Assembly (NCBI GenBank): GCA_910588875.1 | Contig: CAJURT010000053.1 | Span: forward strand, 1-19,330 | Length of the DNA stretch: 19,330 bases | Origin: an uncultured Lachnospiraceae bacterium | Lineage (GTDB): Bacteria > Bacillota > Clostridia > Lachnospirales > Lachnospiraceae | Direction of reading: 5' to 3' | Shown: one piece after another, positions 13,954 through 19,330 of the stretch | How positions within the stretch are numbered: the stretch's first letter is position 1 | How the letters are laid out: every line of letters starts with the position of its first letter | Notes under the pieces: model-generated | Told to the model about the DNA's origin: nothing | The model's database searches: none | Seen by the model: the letters and a program-made list of their open reading frames with translations, nothing else | Made by a program: the position numbers and the translations under genes

Positions 13954-14082
13954 GGTATAATCTCGATAGAGATTATACCCGCACCGATTTGCGTCCGTCC
14001 GAAGGCCGGACAAATACAAAAGCAAATCGTGTGCATCCCCCGGAGGGCAGCATGTCCGGAGGACATGGTAATAAAAAAATAC
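13954..14082 (+). promoter_or_regulatory. Promoter and structured leader of the AIM24-family gene, containing repeat copy 2
   Basis: An extended -10 (TGG-TATAAT, 13953-13961) lies inside the perfect hairpin GGTATAATCTC-GATA-GAGATTATACC (13954-13979), which as DNA is a dyad over the -10. Next, CGATTTGC (about 13985) pairs with GCAAATCG (ending 14029) around an inner GTCCG/CGGAC hairpin. Then comes the dispersed repeat (14031-14082) with the CATGTCC-GGA-GGACATG hairpin and an A-run. The ribosome binding site follows 19 bases later. Confidence 0.5.
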
Positions 14083-14115
14083 AAAGCAATGGATGGCCAT
14101 GGAGGGGCAAATATA

Positions 14116-14799
14116 ATGAAATACCGTATTATTGGAGATACCATGCCGGCAGTAGAGGTGATGTTTGAGGCGCCAGGGGAAGAAATGTATACCCAGTCAG
14201 GGGGGATGGCATGGATGACGGAAGGGATTGAGATGTCAACCAACACGAAGGGAGGGCTGATGAAGGGGATCGGGAGGATGTTTGCCGGTGAGTCTTTGTT
14301 TATGGCCACTTACCGGGCGCGGCAGGCCGGATCGGTGATTGCTTTTGCCTCCACGGTGGCAGGGCGTGTGCTGCCGGTTGATGTCACGGCCACGGGGGGC
14401 ATGATCTGCCAGAAAGGGGCATTTCTTTGTGCCCAGAACGGGGTCAACCTAAGTATCACATTCAGCAAAAAGCTTTCTGCAGGACTGTTCGGCGGCGAGG
14501 GTTTCATCCTGCAGGATTTAAGCGGACAGGGCATGGCGTTCCTGGAAGTGGATGGGGATTTGGTGGAAAAGGTTTTGCAGCCAGGTGAAATCCTGAAGGT
14601 GGATACGGGCAATGTGGTTGCTTTTGAAAGAAGCGTGAGTTATGAGGTCGAGACAGTAAAAGGCCTTGGCAACATCTTTTTCGGCGGTGAGGGGCTGTTT
14701 CTGACCAGGCTGAAGGGGCCGGGGCGGGTGGTGCTGCAGACACAGAATATCGCAGAGTTTGCAGGGCGGATTGCCCGGTTTATCCCCACCGGCAGCTAA
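14116..14799 (+). CDS. AIM24/TIGR00266 family protein
   Basis: The 227-residue cytoplasmic protein matches the TIGR00266/AIM24 family of beta-rich proteins: an N-terminal MKYRIIGDTMPAVEVMFEAPGEEMYTQSGGMAWM segment, MSTNTKGGLMKGIGRMFAGESLFMATYRA, repeated Gly-rich turns, LFGGEGFILQDLSGQGMAFLEVDG, GEILKVDTGNVVAFE and FFGGEGLFLTRLKGPGRVVLQT near the C terminus. Members are widespread, and their biochemical role in bacteria is unknown; the yeast namesake affects mitochondrial organisation. GGAGGGG at 14101-14107 sets the start at 14116, though the open frame extends back to 14029 through the structured leader. No link to the Amadori genes is evident. Confidence 0.85.
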   Translation: MKYRIIGDTMPAVEVMFEAPGEEMYTQSGGMAWMTEGIEMSTNTKGGLMKGIGRMFAGESLFMATYRARQAGSVIAFASTVAGRVLPVDVTATGGMICQKGAFLCAQNGVNLSITFSKKLSAGLFGGEGFILQDLSGQGMAFLEVDGDLVEKVLQPGEILKVDTGNVVAFERSVSYEVETVKGLGNIFFGGEGLFLTRLKGPGRVVLQTQNIAEFAGRIARFIPTGS

Positions 14800-14864
14800 T
14801 AGTGCCGCCAAGGGGGACAGGAGCCCGGTTTTGGAAACGGCAGTATAGGGGCTTTAAAATGTGT

Positions 14865-14902
14865 TATACTAACGATACAGTTTGGGGTGGACATCCCCCA
14901 AA
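14865..14902 (+). promoter_or_regulatory. Extended -10 promoter and leader hairpin before the DUF2156 gene
   Basis: TGT-TATACT (14862-14870) is an extended -10 with no good -35. The leader then begins with TTTGGGG (14881-14887) pairing with CCCCAAA (14896-14902). Confidence 0.45.
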
Positions 14903-14926
14903 GAAAAAGTAGAGAGGGAACAGAAG

Positions 14927-15847
14927 ATGGATATGAATTTTAAACCGGTGCAGGCAGATGATATCGAAGCGCTGACGCCGTTTTTTTGCCGCCGTCCGAA
15001 CAAGGCCTGTGACAGTGTGGTGCTGGACAGCTTTCTGTGGCGGGATTATTATAATGTACAGTTTGCGGTCCGTGACGGGAAGGCGGTTCAGTGGCTAATG
15101 GAGGAGGGCGGGGTAAAGCATAGTGCCATGCCGGTATGCGAGGAGCAGGATTTGCCCCACTATTTTTATGAAATGGTGGATTATTTTAATCAGGAACTCC
15201 GTCTTCCCTTTAAGATTTATCTTGCGGATGAGGAGGCGGTGGATTATCTGCATTTGCGGGATTTACCTGATTTTGAAGTAACGGAGCAGGAGGATCTGAA
15301 GGATTACCTTTATGACGGGGATGCTATGCGGACATTATCAGGTAAAAAGCTGCATAAGAAAAAGAACCATCTGAATGCGTTTCTGAAAGAATATGAGGGA
15401 AGATATGAGTATCGGCGCCTGTCCTGTGAGGACAGGGGGGAGGTCTGGAGTTTTTTGGACACCTGGCGGGAGGAGAAAGGCGAGGTGGTGGAAAGCCATC
15501 TGGACTATGAGGTGGAGGGAATCCATGCAATCCTGAACCATTGCTGCCAACTTCAGGTCCGGATGTCAGGGGTCTATATTGACGGGAAGCTGCAGGCGTT
15601 TACCATCGGCAGCTATAATCCTTTTGAGAAAATGGCAGTAATCCATATTGAAAAAGCCAATGCTGCAATCCGGGGGCTGTACCAGTTTATTAACCAGCAG
15701 TTTTTGGTTCATGAGTTCCCGGATGCCCTGCTGGTTAACCGGGAGGACGACTTAGGGCAGGAGGGGCTGAGAAAGGCGAAGATGTCTTATAACCCCTGCG
15801 GTTTTGCGAGGAAATACCTGGTCCTTCAAAAGAATTTTAAAGGATGA
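14927..15847 (+). CDS. DUF2156 domain protein (GNAT-fold, LPG-synthase C-terminal-like)
   Basis: The 306-residue protein resembles the DUF2156 family, which has tandem GNAT folds related to the aminoacyl-transferring domain of MprF. It shows SFLWRDYYNVQFAVRDG near 35-51, a basic GKKLHKKKNHLNAFLKEY segment near 138-155, GVYIDGKLQAFTIGSYN near 217-233, and a C-terminal REDDLGQEGLRKAKMSYNPCGFARKY typical of the family. Such proteins are thought to transfer an acyl or aminoacyl group, but no substrate is known for this stand-alone form and it lacks membrane segments. GAGAGGG (14912-14918) selects the ATG at 14927 over an earlier in-frame start. Its last bases overlap the next gene by ATGA. Confidence 0.82.
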   Translation: MDMNFKPVQADDIEALTPFFCRRPNKACDSVVLDSFLWRDYYNVQFAVRDGKAVQWLMEEGGVKHSAMPVCEEQDLPHYFYEMVDYFNQELRLPFKIYLADEEAVDYLHLRDLPDFEVTEQEDLKDYLYDGDAMRTLSGKKLHKKKNHLNAFLKEYEGRYEYRRLSCEDRGEVWSFLDTWREEKGEVVESHLDYEVEGIHAILNHCCQLQVRMSGVYIDGKLQAFTIGSYNPFEKMAVIHIEKANAAIRGLYQFINQQFLVHEFPDALLVNREDDLGQEGLRKAKMSYNPCGFARKYLVLQKNFKG

Positions 15848-16923
15848 GCGGGGGCGGACAGATGGTACGGTATCTGACGGAGGAAGAGAAGCCCCTGTGC
15901 CGGGAATTGTGGGAAGAGGCATTTCCGGAGGATTCCAGGGAGTTTGGGGATTATTATTTTCGGGAAAAGTTAAAGGATAACCGGATATTGGCATTGGTCG
16001 GGGAGGATAGGGAAGGGACAGCTTGCCGGATTGATGCCATGGTCCATTTAAACCCATACCAGATTATGGTACGGGGAACTGACTGGAGAGCGGATTACCT
16101 GGTGGGTGTGGCAACCCGCAGGGAAAAAAGGCACAGGGGATATATGCGCCGTCTGCTTTTGCGGATGATGGAGGACATGCACCGGGAACAGATGCCTTTT
16201 TGTTTTCTCATGCCGGCGGATGAGGCAATCTACCGCCCCTTTGGTTTTACCTATATATTCCGTCAGCCTCAGTTTACCCTGGCCGGAGGCTGGGTGCCGG
16301 ATGTGCAGGATGTGGTGGCTGAAATGGAGAATGGGGTTCCAAAGAGGGATCTGGCAGCGCTGGCAGGATGGATGGAAGCGTGGCTGGGAAGGCGTTACCA
16401 GGTTTATGCCAGGCGGGACGAGGCTTACCTGCGGCGCCTTGCAGATGAACTTGCCAGTGAGCAGGGAACCCTGGAAATTCTTTATGATGGCGGGGCAATT
16501 GCCGGGGTCAGAAGCTGGTGGGGGAGAGAAAACAGGGAGCAACGCCTGTTGTATGGGGACGAACCTTATGTGAGGGAGGCAAAAACCACAGGGAAGCCTG
16601 CAATTATGGCGCGGATTATTTCGCCGGAGGCATTTGTGCCGGTAATCCGCCTGAAAAAAGGGGCGGGTAAGGAAAGGGTGATACCGCTCCGGATCCGGGA
16701 TCCGCTGATAAAGGCCAATGACGGGGAATGGCTTTGGCATTTGGGGGAGGATACCTCCTGGCTGGAGAAGGCTGGTAAAGAAGAGGAAGGGCGGCCAAAG
16801 CTGGACTTGACGGCGGAGCAGCTGACCTCCTGGCTGTTTGGCTATGAGGTTCCGGAGGCGGCCAGGCCATATGACGGCCTGGTGGATACGCTGCAGGGGG
16901 TGTTTTTGGATGAGGTGGTATAG
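15844..16923 (+). CDS. Eis-like GNAT N-acetyltransferase
   Basis: The 359-residue protein has an N-terminal GNAT domain with the acetyl-CoA pyrophosphate loop in LVGVATRREKRHRGYMRRLLLRMM (86-109), then FCFLMPADEAIYRPFGFTYIF, and a long C-terminal part ending in LTAEQLTSWLFGYEVPE. This length and LMPADEAIYRPFGF match the Eis (enhanced intracellular survival) family, with a second GNAT-like and a sterol-carrier-like domain. Mycobacterial Eis acetylates amines, including aminoglycosides and proteins; the substrate here is unknown. The start at 15844 overlaps the preceding stop; ATG at 15862 preceded by GGGGG is an alternative six residues in. Confidence 0.83.
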   Translation: MSGGGQMVRYLTEEEKPLCRELWEEAFPEDSREFGDYYFREKLKDNRILALVGEDREGTACRIDAMVHLNPYQIMVRGTDWRADYLVGVATRREKRHRGYMRRLLLRMMEDMHREQMPFCFLMPADEAIYRPFGFTYIFRQPQFTLAGGWVPDVQDVVAEMENGVPKRDLAALAGWMEAWLGRRYQVYARRDEAYLRRLADELASEQGTLEILYDGGAIAGVRSWWGRENREQRLLYGDEPYVREAKTTGKPAIMARIISPEAFVPVIRLKKGAGKERVIPLRIRDPLIKANDGEWLWHLGEDTSWLEKAGKEEEGRPKLDLTAEQLTSWLFGYEVPEAARPYDGLVDTLQGVFLDEVV

Positions 16924-16979
16924 GATATGCCTGAGAGATTCCCTGTATGCTTGTTATAGAAGGAGAGGAAGGAGAAACC

Positions 16980-17702
16980 ATGGGTGGATTGGAACAGCTA
17001 AAGGAATGGGTGGAAGAAAGCAGCAATATTGTTTTTTTTGGAGGGGCCGGCGTGTCCACAGAGAGCGGGATCCCGGATTTCAGGAGTGTGGACGGGCTGT
17101 ATAACCAACAATACGATTACCCGCCGGAGACGATTATCAGCCACAGTTTTTATAAGAAACATCCGGAGGAGTTTTTCCGGTTTTACAAAGACCGCATGGT
17201 TTTTACAGGCGCCAAACCAAATGCGGCACATCGGGTGTTGGCAAGATGGGAGGAAGAGGGGAAGCTTCGGGCAGTGGTTACCCAGAATATTGACGGGCTC
17301 CATCAGGCAGCAGGAAGCAGGGAGGTCATGGAACTCCATGGTTCCATACATAGGAATTATTGCACCCGCTGCGGCAGGTTTTATGGCCTGGAAGAAATCC
17401 TGGCGATGGACGGGGTGCCCCGGTGCGGGTGCGGCGGGACCATTAAACCGGATGTGGTGCTTTACGAGGAAGGCCTGGACCAGGGGATTCTTCAGAAGGC
17501 CGTGTCCTATATCCGCCATGCAGATATGCTGATTATCGGCGGGACCTCCCTGGTTGTATATCCGGCTGCCGGGCTGGTGAATTATTATCAGGGCAATAAG
17601 CTGGTGATTGTCAACAAGTCGGTGACACCGGTGGATAACCAGGCGGATTTGGTGGTGACCGGAAAGATCGGGGAAGTTTTCTCGAAGCTGATGGAGGAGT
17701 AA
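16980..17702 (+). CDS. Sir2-family NAD-dependent protein deacylase
   Basis: The 240-residue sirtuin uses NAD to remove acyl groups from protein lysines, giving nicotinamide and O-acyl-ADP-ribose. All core motifs are present: GGAGVSTESGIPDFRSVDGL (21-40), TQNIDGLH (101-108), catalytic His120 in LHGS, a zinc site of C128, C131, C149 and C151, GGTSLVVYPAAG (187-198) and IVNKS (210-214). The zinc pair CGC is compact but complete. AAGGAG at 16969-16974 sets the start at 16980; an in-frame ATG at 16947 lacks a site. It follows the acetyltransferase by 56 bases and leads a tight operon with the next two genes (one-base gaps). Confidence 0.93.
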   Translation: MGGLEQLKEWVEESSNIVFFGGAGVSTESGIPDFRSVDGLYNQQYDYPPETIISHSFYKKHPEEFFRFYKDRMVFTGAKPNAAHRVLARWEEEGKLRAVVTQNIDGLHQAAGSREVMELHGSIHRNYCTRCGRFYGLEEILAMDGVPRCGCGGTIKPDVVLYEEGLDQGILQKAVSYIRHADMLIIGGTSLVVYPAAGLVNYYQGNKLVIVNKSVTPVDNQADLVVTGKIGEVFSKLMEE

Positions 17703-17703
17703 G

Positions 17704-17907
17704 ATGGACACGAGGTGGATCTATGAGGTAGGGGATATTGTCAAGCTGAAAAAGCCCCATCCCTGCGGAAGCAGTGAATGGGAGATTTTGCGGGTGGGGG
17801 CGGATTTCCGGCTCAAATGCATGGGCTGTGGGCGCCAGGTGATGGCAGAACGGAGGATGGTGGAAAAAAATGCCAGAAACCTGAAAAAAAAGGCACAGGA
17901 GGGGTAA
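17704..17907 (+). CDS. DUF951 family small zinc-ribbon-like protein
   Basis: The 67-residue protein begins YEVGDIVKLKKPHPCGSSEWEILRVGADFRLKCMGCGRQVM, the DUF951 signature, with Cys21 and the Cys39-x2-Cys42 pair as likely metal ligands and a basic tail rich in lysine. The family is common in Firmicutes and has no established function; its beta-barrel-plus-cysteine layout suggests nucleic-acid binding. GGAGG at 17694-17698 lies within the end of the sirtuin gene and the start is one base past its stop. Confidence 0.88.
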   Translation: MDTRWIYEVGDIVKLKKPHPCGSSEWEILRVGADFRLKCMGCGRQVMAERRMVEKNARNLKKKAQEG

Positions 17908-17908
17908 G

Positions 17909-19003
17909 ATGGAACTGGGGGAACCAAAGAAAGGGGAAAGGCAGAGTAATCTTGAACTTCTGAGGATTATTGCCATGCTGCTGATCGTGGCAGGGCATTT
18001 TGCAGTGCAGGGAGGGTTTATCTGGGGGACCTCCGGCAAAACTCAGCTGTTTATTATGCTGGCAGGCTCCGGGCAGAGGATTGCAGTAAACCTTTTCCTG
18101 ATGATTGGGGCCTGGTTTATGGTGGATGCAGAATTTCGCGGATCAAGAATCTTAAAGCTTTATGGGGAGACGGCGTTTTATGCGATTACAATTACCCTTT
18201 TGATGGTGTTTTTGCATGTGGAGGCCCCAAAGAAGGAGATCCTAAGGGCGGCAATGCCCTTTTTCGGGAGGCCTTTGTGGTTTGCGTCGGCTTATCTCTC
18301 CCTGCTGGCCGCTGCCCCCTTCTTAAAAAAGGTGCTGGCATGGAGGCAGGATGAACTGCGCAGGCTGCTTTTTGTCCTTTTTGTATTGCTGAGCATGGCC
18401 AGCACAGTTCCCGGCTACAAGGAATCCTATATTGCTGACCTTTGCTGGTGCATGTACCTTTATCTTTTTATCGGCGCCTACAAAAGAGCCAGGCACTTGC
18501 CCGGAGGAAACAGATGGCCTTTCCTGGCGGCAGGGATGGGGATTTACGCTGCCTTGGTGCTGCTCCGCTGGCTGTGTACGGTATACAGCCCGAAATATCC
18601 TTTTTTGTCTGCGGGGATAGAACTGGCCGAACAATATATATCGGATATTCGGTCAGTCCCCAACTTTCTATGCGCCCTGATGATTTTCCTGTTTTTCCTC
18701 CGCACGGATATGGGCAGGAACAAAATAATAAACGGCATATCAAAAACAGCCTTCGGGGTATATGCCATCCATGCTGTGCCGGCGTTCCACGATTTTTTGT
18801 GGTACCGCATTTACCGATGCGGCGCCTGGAGGCAGTCAGGCCTGGTGTGCCTGTACTTTACCGGTACAGTGCTTTCTGTGTACGTAATGGCATCCCTGAT
18901 TGACCGGATAAGGCTAAAGTGGATCGAGCCAATCTGGCTGAAGAGCCGTCTGTTTGGCTTCCTGTGCCGGCGCCTGGACGGGTTTTATAAAACAATGGCA
19001 TGA
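17909..19003 (+). CDS. Membrane-bound acyltransferase, family 3
   Basis: The 364-residue polytopic protein has about ten hydrophobic segments and the acyltransferase-3 N-terminal signature RQSNLELLRIIAMLLIVAGHF (11-31), with His30 the probable catalytic residue. The family (OafA/WecH-like) transfers acetyl or succinyl groups from acyl-CoA to cell-surface sugars; the acceptor here is unknown. The ribosome binding site AGGAGGGG overlaps the end of the DUF951 gene, one base away. The stop codon lies inside the stem of the following terminator. Confidence 0.88.
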   Translation: MELGEPKKGERQSNLELLRIIAMLLIVAGHFAVQGGFIWGTSGKTQLFIMLAGSGQRIAVNLFLMIGAWFMVDAEFRGSRILKLYGETAFYAITITLLMVFLHVEAPKKEILRAAMPFFGRPLWFASAYLSLLAAAPFLKKVLAWRQDELRRLLFVLFVLLSMASTVPGYKESYIADLCWCMYLYLFIGAYKRARHLPGGNRWPFLAAGMGIYAALVLLRWLCTVYSPKYPFLSAGIELAEQYISDIRSVPNFLCALMIFLFFLRTDMGRNKIINGISKTAFGVYAIHAVPAFHDFLWYRIYRCGAWRQSGLVCLYFTGTVLSVYVMASLIDRIRLKWIEPIWLKSRLFGFLCRRLDGFYKTMA

Positions 19004-19035
19004 CACCAAAGCCGATAGGCGACGGGTGTCATGCC
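18997..19035 (+). terminator. Terminator after the acyltransferase gene
   Basis: GGCATGACACC (18997-19007) pairs perfectly with GGTGTCATGCC (19025-19035); CTTTGGGTTATTGGGATTTT follows. The TGA stop at 19001-19003 is part of the stem. Confidence 0.7.
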
Positions 19036-19087
19036 CTTTGGGTTATTGGGATTTTAAGACCAAGCCGTTTTTTGATTAAGAAAAAGA

Positions 19088-19116
19088 TTGACGCAATCCC
19101 TTCTATATGATATAGT
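19088..19116 (+). promoter_or_regulatory. Promoter of rpmG
   Basis: TTGACG (19088-19093), a 17-base spacer and TATAGT (19111-19116) form a strong promoter. The leader then carries a GGTCTTTTTT/AAAAAAGGCC hairpin (19140-19167). Confidence 0.75.
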
Positions 19117-19201
19117 AAAGTGGCGAATGGAAGAAACAAGGTCTTTTTTTTATGCTCAAAAAAGGCCGCAACCTAACAAAACTTGAGTGGAGGTGGAAGT
19201 T

Positions 19202-19330
19202 GTGCGCACAAGGATTACACTGGCATGCACGGAATGCAAGCAGCGGAATTACAACATGACGAAGGATAAGAAAACCCATCCGGATCGCATGGAAACCAAG
19301 AAGTACTGCAGATTTTGCAAGACACATACC
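19202..19330 (+). CDS. rpmG: 50S ribosomal protein L33 (3' end beyond window)
   Basis: The 43 visible residues (VRTRITLACTECKQRNY.. to ..YCRFCKTHT) are nearly the whole of the ~49-residue L33 of the large ribosomal subunit. Four cysteines (9, 12, 36, 39) form the zinc-binding site of the C-plus form. The start is GTG, with GGAGGTGG at 19189-19196 and five bases of spacing. The gene runs off the window end without a stop. In Firmicutes rpmG normally precedes secE and nusG, so those are expected next. Confidence 0.93.
   Translation, partial: MRTRITLACTECKQRNYNMTKDKKTHPDRMETKKYCRFCKTHT

Noticed and set aside
13954..13979. Perfect hairpin as an intrinsic terminator of an upstream gene
   Set aside because: No plus-strand gene lies just upstream and no T-run follows; a dyad over a -10 box fits better.
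15418..15436. CCTGTCC/GGACAGG hairpin inside the DUF2156 gene
   Set aside because: A single short intragenic hairpin with no other signal; expected by chance in GC-rich coding DNA.
16048..17711. Long minus-strand frames opposite the GNAT and sirtuin genes
   Set aside because: They are antisense shadows of GC-rich codons; the plus-strand products carry complete family motifs.

Overview
The window looks like chromosome of an anaerobic gut-type Firmicute, most likely a Lachnospiraceae member (Enterocloster/Hungatella/Lachnoclostridium-like). This is an inference from gene content (DUF951 protein, zinc-type L33, AIM24/TIGR00266 protein, DUF2156 protein), Gram-positive lipoprotein signals ending LAAC, strong purine-rich ribosome binding sites, and A/T-rich consensus sigma-A promoters between moderately G+C-rich genes. 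No species can be named from the sequence alone.

Layout. (1) 1-1560 is a small accessory patch: a ~165-base foldback (MITE-like) element, an AbrB-type antitoxin/RelE-type toxin pair with its own promoter and operator-like inverted repeats, the repeated terminal sequence of a probable IS21-like element, and an aberrant tRNA-Cys-like gene. (2) 1627-2136 (minus) is shikimate kinase. (3) 2374-5580 is a complete tripartite tricarboxylate transporter operon (tctC-tctB-tctA). (4) 5678-13805 is the central feature, a locus for uptake and breakdown of an Amadori product (fructosyl-amino acid, fructoselysine type): FrlC-like epimerase, HAD phosphatase, FrlD-like kinase, GntR/HutC regulator, ABC solute-binding lipoprotein, two ABC permeases, and, on the opposite strand, a FrlB-like SIS deglycase. 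(5) 13954-14799 is an AIM24-family protein behind a highly structured leader. (6) 14927-19003 is a run of co-oriented genes: DUF2156 protein, Eis-like GNAT acetyltransferase, Sir2 deacylase, DUF951 protein and a membrane acyltransferase. (7) The window ends inside rpmG (L33).

How the genes fit together. The binding protein and two permeases would import the glycated substrate, the epimerase would convert a C3 epimer into the usable form, the kinase would phosphorylate the sugar at C6, and the deglycase would split the phosphorylated adduct into glucose 6-phosphate and the free amino acid or amine. No ABC ATPase is encoded, so a shared MsmX-type ATPase elsewhere is expected, as for the Bacillus frl system. 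Three of the locus promoters (before the epimerase, the binding protein and the deglycase) each carry the 12-base dyad TGTW-N4-TACA at or next to the core promoter. This is a candidate operator for the embedded GntR regulator and ties the divided locus, including the opposite-strand deglycase, into one regulon. The tct operon promoter lacks this motif, so its membership is uncertain.

I do not see a CRISPR array, an intact transposase, a phage gene or an rRNA gene. The observations most worth checking are the TGTW-N4-TACA regulon, the noncanonical tRNA-Cys-like gene next to the transposon end, and the structured repeat leader before the AIM24 gene.
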